DNA of 64,000 bases from positions 8,875,802-8,939,801 of the forward strand of contig NC_049995.1 of NCBI RefSeq assembly GCF_000003815.2, written 5' to 3'. The translations under genes and the position numbers were made by a program. The notes beneath the pieces are model-generated. The model was not told the DNA's origin, did no database searches, and saw nothing but the letters and a program-made list of their open reading frames with translations. This stretch comes from Branchiostoma floridae. Taxonomy: Eukaryota; Chordata; Leptocardii; Amphioxiformes; Branchiostomatidae. Positions 1-12,385 of the stretch are shown piece after piece. Position 1 is the stretch's first letter, and every line of letters starts with the position of its first letter.

Positions 1-291
1 AATGATTGTCAACATAACAAATTATTTCTACATGTATATTCACAAATATGAAGCAACATTCTTTGACGGTAAAAAAGTTATGCATGGTCAAGCATTTTAA
101 TTGAAAGCGTTCCAAAGGATGATATCTGTACGTATATACCTATACAGTACTTACACTCAAGTATATGTAGCATATACGTATCTGTTAATGTAGAATAGTT
201 GAGGTTGAAATATTTAATACTTCATGAGAATGTGATTTAAAAAAAATATTTTTTCATTGTAACACGAAGATGTGGGTATAAATGCCGTCAT

Positions 292-1185
292 TACCTTCGC
301 CAAGAAGGTTATATTTTGGGTAGCGTTTGTATGTTTGTATGTATGTATGTATGTAGAAGACCAGGATAACTCAAGAACGCCTGGATGGATTGTATTGATA
401 TTCGGTATGTGAGTAGGTCTTGGTGAGACCTGGAAACGATTAGATTTTGGGCCCCCTAGCAGCCTGTTATGGTACTGCAGCAGAATTTCCTGGTTTGATA
501 TCTCAAGTTCTGAACATGCTACGGCCATGATTTTTTAGTGGTAGACAGCTCTTGATGCCGAGAATAAGTGGTGTATGTTTGGGCTCCCTAGCGGCTTGTT
601 TTGGAACTGCAGGGCAGGTTTAGTGTCAGACTTTAAAAGGGAATAACTCAAAAAGGGGTTAACGAATTGTTATCATTTTTGGTATGTAGATAGCTTAAGC
701 GATGCTTCATATAATGACATATTAATTATGCAAATTTGTATCTAATTTGCATAAATAATTATGAAATTTTATGAACACGCTCAGTTCCATTATGGGACCA
801 TTGCAACATGTGACACCTGTAACTGATAAGGAGAAGAATATTGATTGATATATATTATGCAAAATAAATACCTAGTTTGCATAATTAATGAGAAAATGAT
901 ACAATTTCATTGTGGTAAATGACAGTAACTTCTTACTTGTAGCATTTGGAAGTTATGTACAGGTGAACATCGTTGAACATTAATTATGCAAATGAACCCT
1001 CATTTGCATAAATTATCAGAAAATGCGATAAAAGTCTTCTTTCTTAACATAGATTGTGTACGTCTGGTGTCTGGTAGAGGAGATGATCAACTGATACAAT
1101 TTATGCAAATAAGAACCTTATTTGCATAATTAATGATAAACAATTAAAACAGCAGTTGTAAAGAAAGGATTATTTGGCGAAGGTA
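292..1185 (+). mobile_element. Non-autonomous DNA transposon, TACCTTCGCCAA ends
   Basis: Terminal inverted repeats TACCTTCGCCAA and TTGGCGAAGGTA. The 5' part carries a GTAT microsatellite (about 328-356). The 3' half holds four related units of about 117-129 bases, each with ATGCAAAT followed by ATTTGCAT. Degenerate relatives of the 5' part recur near 20155-20445, 27420-27590, 29220-29400, 31810-31990, 39158-39365 and 44313-44480. Confidence 0.75.
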
Positions 1186-1479
1186 TGGGGTCGTGGAACT
1201 CTAGTTTGCTAATGAAATAAGCCAAAAAATGCTGATATGGTCAATAGCAAATGGCCCGATAGACAATACATTAATATTGTTGTAAGAATGTGTTATTAAA
1301 TCATAGCATAGTAATATCATAATTTTCTTTGTATCTATACCAACTCGTGCATGATTTTGCAATTGAATTCATTGCCATAAGCATAATTTGTGCGTGGCAT
1401 TATGGTTAGAATTATTAATTAGTCTTTACAACACGACTCTAAAATCCGCTCAGACATCTGCTTGAAAATTTTTTATTTT

Positions 1480-1609
1480 TATTTTTTATTCACATTTCTT
1501 TAAAGAGGATGAGACAGAAAGCAGACCCTGCTTATCGAGGTCTTCTCCTCATGTACGAAATCCGCAATTCAGCCAAACAGGCTGCGAGTGATTTTTTACC
1601 AATAAACCA

Positions 1610-1641
<32 letters not shown>

Positions 1642-1642
1642 A
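1480..1642 (+). mobile_element. Probable LINE 3' end with CAT tail
   Basis: Sequence ending AATAAACCATT followed by a perfect (CAT)n run at 1612-1641, the form of a non-LTR retrotransposon 3' terminus. No reverse transcriptase sequence is attached. Confidence 0.45.
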
Positions 1643-2631
1643 AACAAAATAAAGACACACATACAGGACTACAAAACGCTAAATAACAAAGGCAAGAGAT
1701 AATGATAACGACATGAAATAAAACAACAAGGAATCAAATAACAAAGTGACATGTAGCTGGCATACAAACTTAGAAGTAATCAAATAAGGTTATAAATCGA
1801 CTTAAACAACCTGTCTATTGAACACAAGACATAACTACATGAAAATAAACAAGGAATCAAACAACAGAGTGACATATGGCTGATAAACAAACTTAGAAAT
1901 AATCAAATAAGGTTCAGCTAAAACGATCTGTCTGTTTGATGAACTTAAATACAACATCAAATAAATGACAGTTCTGAATGGTAGATAGTACTGGGTTTCC
2001 CCTGAGTAAGGTTGAACATAAAATATTTCAGTGGTGTGCTTGAAAATTGCGAGGTTTCACGAGAGTGACGCACTTCTTACCCCTCAGGTATACTGGAGAC
2101 CTCCAAGTAGTGTCGGGGCAAATATTTGGAAGAGGGGGAAATTGGGCTTGACACTGGGTCAACCATTTCAACTCTACCAACCCAAACACGCACCAAACAA
2201 CACACGTTTGGCGCCAATATGGTACTTACAACACAGTATTACTGAGAAAATATTAATTGCGAAAGGACTGTATGTACAATGACCAACATGACGGGTATGT
2301 GTCGCGACATGCTAGCAATGGTCTACCATTGCCAAGAAACCGACTTCAATAACATATAGAAAGATCCGGAAAAGAGTTGCAAATTTACAGCTTAATTGCC
2401 GAATTCCGTTCGTAGAAAACAAACCATGTTATAAAAACAAATACTCCCGAAAATGACTTCCAATATTGGTACATGTTTTATTATATTTGCTCGCTTCTTT
2501 CGCTCGTTATCACTGAAACAACATTGGACGTACATGTACGATGGCATATATTGTTATTAGTGCCTATAGGTAAATAGTGGATTGTTCACTGCAAATTGGT
2601 ATTGCCAATGCTTAGTACGTGTAGATCTTGT

Positions 2632-2852
2632 ATTGCCTTGGGGTACCTGTGCGGCACTGCGGGGTTCGAAAGATTACTCAACGAATTTCAGAGATAAAGA
2701 ACGAACTTTCCTACGTTTTGTGTACTTTTGGTCTTCTAAGACAAGCAATATTGCAATATCTATATTATGAACAATCGGCGAAAATAACACAACAATGTCC
2801 CAGTTAACGAATCCCGCAGTGCCGCACCAGTGCCCCAAGTTCAGTGAGATAC
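2632..2852. mobile_element. Palindromic MITE, GGCACTGCGGGGTTCG family (copy 1)
   Basis: Ends related to CACTTGGGGCACCGGTGCGG are inverted. The interior contains the family's CAACGAATTTCAGAGATAAA and TTTTGTGTA..TGTCTTCTA segments. No coding. Confidence 0.8.
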
Positions 2853-2861
2853 CACCCTAGC

Positions 2862-2990
2862 CGAGATGCCAGAATCGAACCAGATTTTCCCAGTTACAAA
2901 ATGATTGGAACCAGGAGCTCAACTGTGAAGCTGCTACCAGTTGCGCTACAGCGACATACCCAAACGAAGTCGAGACAACTGAATCAATTT
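2862..2990 (-). mobile_element. tRNA-derived SINE fragment
   Basis: Minus strand has TAGCGCAACTGGTAGCAGC (box A) and GGTTCCAATC (box B-like). A close relative lies at 51478-51540 and a weaker one near 30685-30740. Confidence 0.55.
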
Positions 2991-3049
2991 TATATAAGAA
3001 TGAACCAAATTTCCCCAAAGGCTTGGGTTTTTCTTCTGAGCTTCTGTAT

Positions 3050-5280
3050 CTAGACTTTAAAGCTTATCAAACTTCGTCTACTCGTGTCATTAATTTTTGC
3101 TTATTTTCTGTTTCAACTCTTTTTTGTGCACGTGCTTTTATGCCATTGGTTATAGATGACATTGAAGATCAAACAGATGACTTAAATGGCCCTAAACCTT
3201 TCCCATAAAGCAATCTACTTCAATAGCGTCGATTAAAGCTAGACATCCGGATAATAAAATACGCCCCAAAGCAGTTGCTACAAACAACTGAATGTGGTTT
3301 TGGAAATGGTCAGACGTTTCGGGCAGCTCTCCAACAGATTTTGCTCCATGTCACTGACGAAAGGTACTGAATGCTACCTAACCGTTTCCAAAATCATGTC
3401 CAGTTGCTTGAGTAACTGCTATTTTGGCATCATTTACTTTACAAATATTCTATTCAGTAATTCCCTGTCGTCGTTTTCTCATTGTTATGAAGAATGGAGC
3501 CAAAGCATATGGCAATGACAGCGTACATAGCGTGCGAGCAGCGGATTAGAGAAAGGGACACATCTGGTGTTACCAGCAATAGAAGGACTCTCAAGCACAC
3601 CGGGCCTTTCTGGTGTGCACTGTTAAAAATAGTAAAATTGGCCTACAAGATTTTTTTCTTTTATTTCCCAAGAAGTCTAGCAGATTATTTGCTTCTACAC
3701 TGCCTCGCAGTCTAGAGAATTCTCGATCTAACTCTCTAGCAATGAATTAGTCAATTCTGACCAATTTTGACTTTTTTTCCTAGTCCTTCGAAGGGTTTGC
3801 TTGAGACAAGAATCGAAAAGTTCAAACGCGACCATAACCTTAAGGCCTTTTACACGAGTGGATCAGGTAAAAAAACACTACTTCATGCGTGACATTTGCA
3901 GACGCATTGTGTACCGTTCGGGTGAAATCCTCAGCAAGGTAAAACATGCCACCCACGCAAGAAATCGCACAAGACCGTAAAAACAAAAAAACCGTCTCGT
4001 CTGAATGTTTTCCCTCGAGGCATTTGCTTTGTGCGAGCTGTACCGTACACAAGCGACTGGTAGTCTTTGGGTCTCAGACGAGATTTGCGTAAAGGGCAAC
4101 TGTGCGTAACGTACAAAGCAAAGAAGGGGATATCCGAAACCTATTTCTTTGATTTAACTATATGGTAATGGTAGGTTTGGTTGAAGATAATTGCTAGCCT
4201 CTCTCGTGGATGAGAAATAGTCAGGAAACAATCCTTAATTTGTTGCAGCTCCAATTATCATTTTTAAAAGTACGGGGTTCTGGATTATATATAATTTTCG
4301 CATTGTATATTTAGTTCTAAAATGTTGGATTTGGCTGAAGATTATTGTTGTCGTTTCTTACGGATGGATGTTCACAAAATAGTCAGGAAAGATTCGAGAT
4401 ATCCTCCTCTGTTTTAGTACACACCGAGCATTTTAAACTATAGTATAGGGTTTCTGATTATATAAATGAACAACAATTGTACATGGTACAATGTATATGG
4501 CAACAACCATTTCACAAAGTACAATATGGCACTATATACAATATGGTCGCATTGTGCTTATATCAGGTTCTGAAATTTTGCCAGAACGGCCATGAGATCG
4601 CGACAAGCAATACGAATTCAGTTCTAATAAGAAAATTTCACGGTAGTTAGAAATGGATGGCAGGGTCTATATGTTATAATGACGAGTAAAATTCTATACT
4701 GTATGTCATATGTGGATGTTTGGTATATTTCATAACAGGAATACCGAGTGTATGTGTAACTTCAATTCTAATTGGTATGATATATGTGAGATGGTGCACT
4801 GTTGCCTGGGCCAACCAGTCAACTGCGTCGTTACAATTTCAATCAAATAACAATAAAAACAAACAAAAGCCTGAAGCTCTATGTCTTAATGATGTTGGTT
4901 TGAAATCTTCTAAATAATCACGCGTGTACTGTGAAAGAGTTTGCATCTTACAAACATTGAAATTGAGAGAGGGTGATTTTGGCTTGATAACTAGCACGGT
5001 TTTATTTGACAAACGCTGAGTTTGGAGTTCAGTCGACGCCGCAAATAAAATCTTTCCACGAACAAGTTTCGATTATTCTTTAAATGCTTCCTCCCGTTTC
5101 TTACGTTTTCTATTAACATGTCTTGAACCTTGTGGACAATGGAAATCGCTCACATTTTAGAAGCTCTATAAGAAGGATGCAAGAAAACAATCTTCTGTAA
5201 CTCATTTGTGCCAGGTCAGAAATATTACAGCGTATACATCTTCAAAATTATGTTTTTTCTTGACGTTTTGATCTTTTAAA
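3050..5280. other. No gene recognised
   Basis: AT-rich; short frames only, none with a recognisable protein. Two related segments near 4145-4260 and 4320-4450 (GGTT..GGTTGAAGATAAT, GTCAGGAAA) look like a diverged duplication. Confidence 0.5.
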
Positions 5281-5297
5281 TAAATCGTTCAACTTAC

Positions 5298-6780
5298 CTG
5301 CATTTCTTGAGTTAGCCTTGTCAGTGCTGTGTGCCAGAGCAGCTTACTCTTCACCGCTTTCCGACCCATGCTGGTCAGCTCCGGGACCCTGTCGGCCGCC
5401 TCGCCGCGAGAACTCTGAGTATCCTCCGTCCAGCCGCTGAAGAGCGGCCCGGTGGAAGCAACGCTCTCTTGCCGGGAGTCCCACCTCAGCGAGAGCTGCT
5501 CGGAAGTAGCGCTACCATGCCGCGAGTCGTCCCACCTCAGCCGATCGTACGCGTCCGACGCGAGGCTGTCATGCCTCCAGGTGGGGCGGCTCTGCGCAGG
5601 TGCGACCCCGGAGCCCGGATGTAGGGACGACGCGGGCGATTCAAGCAAAGGATCCTGGGAACACTCCGACCCCTCCTCTTGGATTACTACTTGACTCCAA
5701 CTGTTGATTGGCAATTCACTAGTAACTTCATGCCTCAATTTAGTAATATGATTATCTCTGTCTCTTGGGAGTTTGATACTCTCTTCGTGTTTCGATTTTT
5801 CGGATCCTGTCCTTATGTCAAATTCAGGTATATCTGAACAACTTTCATTGCCGATGGTTCTATCGGGACTGTCTTTCTGTGGGGTGCCTTCTCTGGTTTC
5901 CACGGAGCGGGTACTATTGTTAGTCTCTACAGAGTTTGAGCGGAGGTTGCGTAGATGCCGCGCCCCTTTTCTGCGTAGATCCCGCACGTCCTGTGGCCAG
6001 AGTTGTCCGGGCTGCTCTAGTCCCAGCATTGCATCATAAGTTGAGTTACCTGCTACTTTTGCAGCAAGATCTCCTTGCCCTAAATGTTTCGTTTCGGAAG
6101 GTTTATTTGTATTTGTCTCTATGGCTGAAACAGTAGATTTTTTGTCTGAATGGTCTTTTACGTGCTCTTTATCGTCACGCGTATCTTCTGGGGTAACAGT
6201 TTCAGCTTCCTGTTTCAACCGGGGTGGGTTTGAATTTTCGTCGGGCTCAACCCCACTGCTGCCCCGACAAAAGGTTTGGCCAGCCGCGGTGTCGATGTCA
6301 TTCGGACTCGGGCTCGATCTGCCTTGCAGTTTGTACGCCTGCCTCCTCTCTCTTACCGAACCCCTGGGGCTAGTTGACAACTCGGCCATGTTGTCATGAC
6401 ACCCGTTTCTGTGGTACAAGTTTGTCACATCCGACGCGTCGTCTGATCCAGCGGTTTGATTGCGCGCTCTCGCACCTGATTCCCTGTCGGGGGAATTTGC
6501 AATGACGTCACCGTTTGCGCGGGAATCCGTTGTCCCTGGCTCTATACCAGCCTTAGGTCCCTGACTCTCTGGTTCAACAAGGATTATATTGGTGGGTGTC
6601 TGTGACCGACGTTTCTGCACAGAATCGTCACCATTTGCCACCGTATCCAACGAGGCGACACAAATTTCCTCAGGACTGTCGTTTGGCAAGATGCCTGAGA
6701 TCGTGTTTGAATTTTCACTCAGGGGGATTTTCCCGCCATTTCCAGCTTGCGATAAACTCATATTTTCCGCCTCATAAAAC
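5298..6780 (-). CDS. Large coding exon of an unrecognised disordered protein
   Basis: Open for 488 codons from ATG at 6761 to a strong donor, CAG|GTAAGT, at 5298. A consensus acceptor (CATCTACAG) precedes base 6780, so this is an internal exon or the first coding exon; the frame stays open to the acceptor, so the true start may lie upstream. Composition is polar and low complexity (Ser, Asp, Glu, Arg, Asn), with no membrane segment or signal peptide. Residues 394-436 repeat a W-and-R-x-x-S theme three times: TWRHDSLAS, RWDDSRHGSATS, RWDSRQESVAS. The C-terminal end (465-484) is basic and amphipathic, GRKAVKSKLLWHTALTRL, perhaps the edge of a folded domain encoded by the next exon, which was not found in 1-5297. 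No family was recognised. Local GC content is clearly higher than in flanking DNA, consistent with real coding sequence. Confidence 0.8.
6758..6775 (-). promoter_or_regulatory. Five-codon upstream ORF overlapping the ATG
   Basis: In the leader of the 488-codon ORF, ATG AGG CGG AAA ATA TGA ends so that its TGA shares two bases with the main ATG (ATGA). It is relevant only if the main start is the ATG at 6761. Confidence 0.5.
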
Positions 6781-7450
6781 CTGTAGATGATGCAGCAGCT
6801 TTGGACGCCATTACATGGCTATGTGATTCCAGAAGTTGTGGTCTTTGTACTTTATCGACAATCCCCCAAATGGAGTAGTCGCGAGCCGATAGCTACCGAA
6901 CACGCCGTATCGTCTGATTCTGACGTAATCCCAGTGGGCACGACCGACTGGTCGCCAAGCAACGGCGTTGGACGTGAATCTATGTAAAATACCCCAAAGT
7001 CCGCTACATCCTCTCGTAACGCCCCCATAAAGCCACCTCCTTGAAGGGTTGTTTGGGGTGACGTTCTGTTTTTTCACGTCAACATGTGTACGCTGTTTTC
7101 AAATCATCCAATGGAAGAAAAATCCGCTCACAACACACTTTGCTAGACGGTTGTTCGGATTTCAATGACAGAAAATCGTCCAACGTAGTTTTTCATAGAG
7201 GGAAGTTCCATTGATGCTGTAGTGGTGGAGTCACCAGCCGTTAGGTTTCCTGAGGCAAAACAGGGATGGTCTATTCGATAAGTAAAAGGGAAGCCTTGTA
7301 ACATTTTAAGCATCTAAGTTAATAATCTATTGCAATTAAAAGATCGTAAAATGCCATAATTGGCAGTTAGTATGAATTACCATAAAAATGACGACTGAAT
7401 TGTCTAAATACTGTCATCACTAATCAGCTGTAGTAACATCGATTTCCGGG

Positions 7451-7789
7451 GCTACAGAGCCCGACCGGAGCTACAGAGCCCGACCGGAGCTACAGAGCCC
7501 AACCGGAGCTACAGAGCCCGACCGGAGCTACAGAGCCCAACCGGAGCTACAGAGCCCGACCGGAGCTACAGAGCCCGACCGGAGCTACAGAGCCCAACCG
7601 GAGCTACAGAATCCAGCCGGAGCTACAGAATCCGGCCGGAGCTACAGAGTCCGGCCGGGGCTACAGAGCCCGGCCGGAGCTACAGAATCCGGCCGTAGCT
7701 ACCGAGCCCGACCGGAGCTACAGAGTCCGGCCGTAGCTACCGAGCCCGACCGGAGCTACAGAGCCCGGCCGGGGCTACAGCCCCGACGG
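7451..7789. repeat. 19-bp minisatellite, about 18 copies
   Basis: Unit GCTACAGAGCCCGACCGGA in head-to-tail copies with a few substitutions (CCAACC, TCCGGCC). The right end is slightly more diverged. Confidence 0.95.
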
Positions 7790-7811
7790 AATCCGGCGCA
7801 ATTGTGACTGT

Positions 7812-7888
7812 AGCAATATCAGGGTTTCAAACCATGACCTCAGGTTCTGAACCAAACACCCTACCAATTACGCTACGCGATGCTACTT
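7812..7888 (-). mobile_element. tRNA-derived SINE head
   Basis: Minus strand shows a box A-like TAGCGTAATTGG and a box B-like GGTTTGAAACC with tRNA-like spacing. No complete tRNA fold is claimed. Confidence 0.5.
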
Positions 7889-8990
7889 TATCTTGTCCCC
7901 AAAAAATGACAGAGAATATGCTACTCAATACTTTCATGGCGTTGACAGGTCCAGTATTCCTATTCATAGATTTCATGAAATTGCAGAATGCTATTTCAAG
8001 GAAGAATGGATTCCTTTGACACACGCTGCCAAGCTTCGGGGCATGACATGTCAGTTATGTAGACAGGAAATTGTATGGAGGGGGGAGGGGGCTCAAAGTC
8101 AACCACATAAAGGAACTAGTATAAGCCAATTCTATTGAATACAAATAGTACAAAGCTATACGTTACCGGCACACTGAGAATATGGTGGCAAGAAATCTTC
8201 GTTTTAGAATAGATAGAACGACATAGGAAAGTCAGAGTGGACCATTTGAAAAATCATGACATCTGGTGTGTTTTTTTCACCACACGGAAAATGCGACCAA
8301 AATTGGATTTATGCAACCCTGGATTTCATAATTTTGGAATATCATACAAAATGTAAACATATGACTGAAAAGACAACAAATCACACATACCGAAAAAGAC
8401 ATTCGTTCTTATCTTTGGAATTCGTCGAGCGATCTGTAAGATTTTACGCCGTAGCGCAGACGCAGCGAAGCACCCCCCCCCCCCTCCACCCCGAAATAGG
8501 GGATTCGGCGACCAGCAAGTACATATACGAGTCATTGAAAACTGTTTTAAATATTATATAAAACCTAGTACCTCTGAGATTACCGCTAGAACCCGGCAGT
8601 ACCGAACGTTACTTTGATATTAGATAGCTTATAACTCACCTGTATATGACCATGTATGTAGAAGCCTTTTAAGTAAGGTCGTATCGCACATGAGACACGG
8701 GATACGCTTCCACACCAGTTACGCATACACTCACGGCTGCTACAATGCTGTATCATATGTCACCTTTTATGTATGGGAAGAATAGGTCACCCCAACAAAG
8801 CTGAAGTTGAAGAATTATCGTAGAGTGGAAACCATAGTCTAGCATAGAAGGACAGTGGGGATATCATTGCGGCGTAGGCTTCAATCATGTTTAGGGATAG
8901 ATGTGCAAAGGTTAGGTGTGACAGGTCGTTCCGAGTGTAGTATAGTTACATGTAACTGCTACCACGCAGCGTGCCTGCGAAAGCTAATGT

Positions 8991-9234
8991 GGTATCTCAC
9001 TGCACTTGGGGCACCGGTGTGGCACTGCGGGGTTCGAAAGATTAGTCAACGAATTTCAGAGATAAAGAACGAATTTGTTTTACATTTTGTGTATGTTGTT
9101 GTCTTCTAGTTTAGTTATAGTTTTACATATTACACAATTTCTAAGTCATTAAAAAAAATCGGCGAAAAAAACACAACAGTACCACGGTAAACGAACTCCG
9201 CAGTGGCGCACCGGAGCCCCAAGTGCAGTGAGAA
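8991..9234. mobile_element. Palindromic MITE, GGCACTGCGGGGTTCG family (copy 2)
   Basis: Starts GGTATCTCACTGCACTTGGG and ends with the inverted form CCCCAAGTGCAGTGAG. About 240 bases. Confidence 0.85.
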
Positions 9235-10063
9235 AAATGACAATATTGCAATCAGACAGGCATTTTCATTTATCCTCCAGCTAAGTTAATTTTTGGTTTT
9301 CCCCTATCCATAAAGCAAATACAATTTTCTAATTCTTAAGTAAACACACTAAATTGTACCCACTTAGTGTCATTCTATGGTATTTATTATTGTGATATTT
9401 TGTGTCCACAACGTGATAAATTGGTGTAATAAAACACGAAGACCGTTGCACCTGTTCGGTTCAGTATTGACAAAACGACATAAAGAAGTAAATGGTTGAA
9501 ATAGCCCCAAAGCCTTTGACTTTATTGGAATTGCAACAGTTACAATACAGTGTGAACACTAGGCAGCTGCCTAGCTGATAAAAGCCTTTATGAAGCCAAA
9601 AATGGCAGTGGGTTGTTATCCACTGTGTATAGGGCATGGAATTTAAAGGTGGAGACCCCCCCCCCCCCCTCTTTCACCGCCTTTTACCTCCTCAACCGAA
9701 GTCACGTACCCATTTTTACACCTGAGTGAGTCAGAAAAGCCATGTAAAGTGCATATATTGAGGTCACAGCGTGTGGAATCAAACTCATAACCTCCCGATC
9801 TTATGTCCACTGGCATTGGCTACTCGATATTTTGTTTTTGCTTATCACTGGTAATATACGTGAAAAGGGACAACGACCCATCTTCTCAATATACACACAT
9901 AATTTCAACTTTTGATAGATCGCTTAAATGTACACAAACATTTCGTGAGTCCAATTTTGGTGTTGGAAATTACAGCTCAACTATTTCAAAAATGTTCAGA
10001 AAATGGACAGCCTTGTGTTCCTTAGCCAAGACGCAGTGGATAACAACCCACTGTCTTTAAAGC

Positions 10064-10335
10064 CGGGTTCACACGTGCGTATGTTTAAGTCCGTATGAGT
10101 TCCGTATGGAACTCTTAGCCTCTACCAGGCACCACAGGTCGCTGGAAAAATAGTAGAAATTGGAGAAATATGTACAGATAACATGCCAGAGGAGTTAGCT
10201 GTCCGAGGAGTATGATACGAGCCGATTCCACTGGCATGTTATTTGTCCTATTTCCTTTGTTCTTGAGTCGGGTAGAGGCTACGACTTCCATACGGACCTC
10301 ATGCGGACTTAGATATATACGCATGTGCGAACCCA
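10064..10335. mobile_element. Palindromic MITE, GGGTTCACACGTGCGTAT ends
   Basis: GGGTTCACACGTGCGTAT at the left and ATACGCATGTGCGAACCC at the right are inverted repeats, with further arm pairing inward (TCCGTATGGA, TCTACCAGGC). About 272 bases. Confidence 0.85.
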
Positions 10336-10839
10336 CCTAAGATCTTATGAAAGGCTATGAGACTACCTTGACTTTTACCGAATGATTCGTGATGCGTACT
10401 TTATCTAACGGTTGCCAGGTTCCGTTTGACATGTGTGCTGTTGAGGTGAGGGCCTGCCATCCTACGTGACAAACATGACTCCTGTTGTCATGCACACGCA
10501 CTTACGCTACGCTGCTGTGCTGTTATTACACGACATAGCCTTTTAGTGGGTCACTTGAACTCATAACCCGTCTGTAGTGCGTTTGGACGTGACACCACAG
10601 CCGCGGCACTGGTTGGTTCATGGGTTCTGGAAGAGTTATATCTTTACGTTACGTTTGCATGTGTATATGCAACCTTTTGGTGTGATATGGTAGCAAGGTA
10701 GTCTCTACAGTTGTTGACTTAGAATCCGATGTTACGTAAGGTTCTGGGTTCGAACGCCTGGCAGGCCCCAGAAGAACTATACATTTTTCAGCACCAAGGT
10801 CAGGCATGCCTATGACACAATGTGGTGCAATCGACAGGG

Positions 10840-10930
10840 CGTTCGATTCATAACGCTGAGATTTTGGGGTCGAATCCGTTGATGTGCCACCGATATTGTG
10901 CTTTTGGGAAAGGCACTTGGCACCTATTTC
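10840..10930 (+). mobile_element. tRNA-derived SINE
   Basis: Box A-like TGGTGCAATCGACAGGG, box B GGGGTCGAATCC, then the family's TTGTGCTTTTGGGAAAGGCACTTGG tail. A related fragment precedes it at about 10690-10760. Confidence 0.6.
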
Positions 10931-11339
10931 ATTACTAGACACAGGTAAAAAGAGCCGCTAGCTACGGTTAGGGACGTCCTCTAAAATGGGATGTATTGCC
11001 GGATGTCCCGTGAATAAGAGACGCCACACCTCAGACTTGATAATAACCTACCATACTTATCGAAATGAGTAGATGCCCATGCCCCTCCCCGATCTCAGCT
11101 CGGTAGATTTAACCTTGCAATTTGATATTCGGCTTGGTACTTTGAAAAGTGATATTCAACTGTCAATCCTTTTACGAATCTTGTAACTCTCAGGAAATTA
11201 AGATAAACGAGTAGCTTGCATGATGAAAAGAAGAACAGCTACGTACGTTTTCAGTACCAAAGACATGTGCTACTAGGAAAGTGTACATTGTCGTAGTACT
11301 AAAAACACGGTTGTGCTTCTTCAAATCATACAAGCTACA

Positions 11340-11460
11340 ATACTATAGGTGTTGCAGTCACGTGACTATGACGTATGTGTTATCCGCCATATTGGATGGT
11401 TAATGGTGGAAGCTGTCGGGTAAATTTGTCGGGTAAATCTATAGTTGTGTATATAATGAC
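11340..11460. repeat. Dispersed repeat shared with 19060-19165
   Basis: Both contain GT/CTCACGTGACTATG, a CCATATTGGATG/CCATGTTGGATG string and a GGTAAAT segment. Family unknown. Confidence 0.55.
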
Positions 11461-12197
11461 AGCCATGCACGCACACGTGATTTTGTGCACATGCAAACCT
11501 ACCTTGCTGATTCTTCCATGTCCAAGAGGATAAAAAGGTACATATTGGAGTAATCACCCTTCTAAATCGGGACTCCCTTTTGATAACAGTTCTTACGGAG
11601 CACGGCTGTATCGCTTGATTTTTTAAACCCAAATGCATGCATTGCCGCAAAATATGGGTTGATTTTACTTAATTGTGTTAACTTAGATTGTATTAAACTA
11701 GTTCAAAAGGCCTTTTTTTACGACAGCCATGTTGAACGACAGTACACCAACCTGCTTGTAGAGGTTGTTAACCCTGACCAAAATACCCTCCATGTTAAGC
11801 CAGGAGGACTTACATAAAAGCATCCTTATCCTTTAAAGGTCGGATCGTATGGCCTTCTGTAAAAGGTGCATCGTATTACTAGTAGCTAAGAATAGCCATA
11901 TACAGCCTAGGTGGGGGTACAGTGTTGTGGTTTTGGTAGCACAAACGACTTAATAAAAAGTCTGCAGACACCATTTTTGTCGACTGCGGGAAAGAGAAAT
12001 ACAATTTTTAACTTGAAAGTTCATCTGTGTTAGTAGAAGTCATTCTTGAAATAGTTGGACTGTAATTTCCAAGACAAAAAATGGACTCGCCCAAATTTGA
12101 AAACTGGACAAAGTTGAAATCTTGGACACAGAACCAGACTTTTTTGCTAGAGGATTAAAGAAGCCATATACATCAGAGTTTTACAACCATCCCTGAA

Positions 12198-12385
12198 TAG
12201 AGACGGTGGGCGCCATAGACTTCTTGCAAACTATAATGCAATGCTCACTGAGTCACGTGTTCTATCTGCATAACGTGACGTCACGACAGCAGTGGATTGT
12301 TCATTCCTTGACAAAGACTGATGCTGTGCGGTCGAAAATTTGAGTGATTCCAATTTTTGTGTTGGAAATTGCAGTTCAACGATTT
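12198..12385 (+). repeat. Dispersed 170-base repeat, possible retroelement end
   Basis: Shares an AGAGAC..GGGCG(A/C)CATAGACTT start and a GAAAATTT end with 46684-46820 and 51643-51790. The tail TGACAAAGACTGATG..GGTCGAAAATTTG resembles the 3' ends of Penelope-like elements; this assignment is tentative. Confidence 0.5.

Noticed and set aside
7446-7790. CRISPR array
   Set aside because: 19-base repeats are contiguous with no spacers, in a eukaryotic context.
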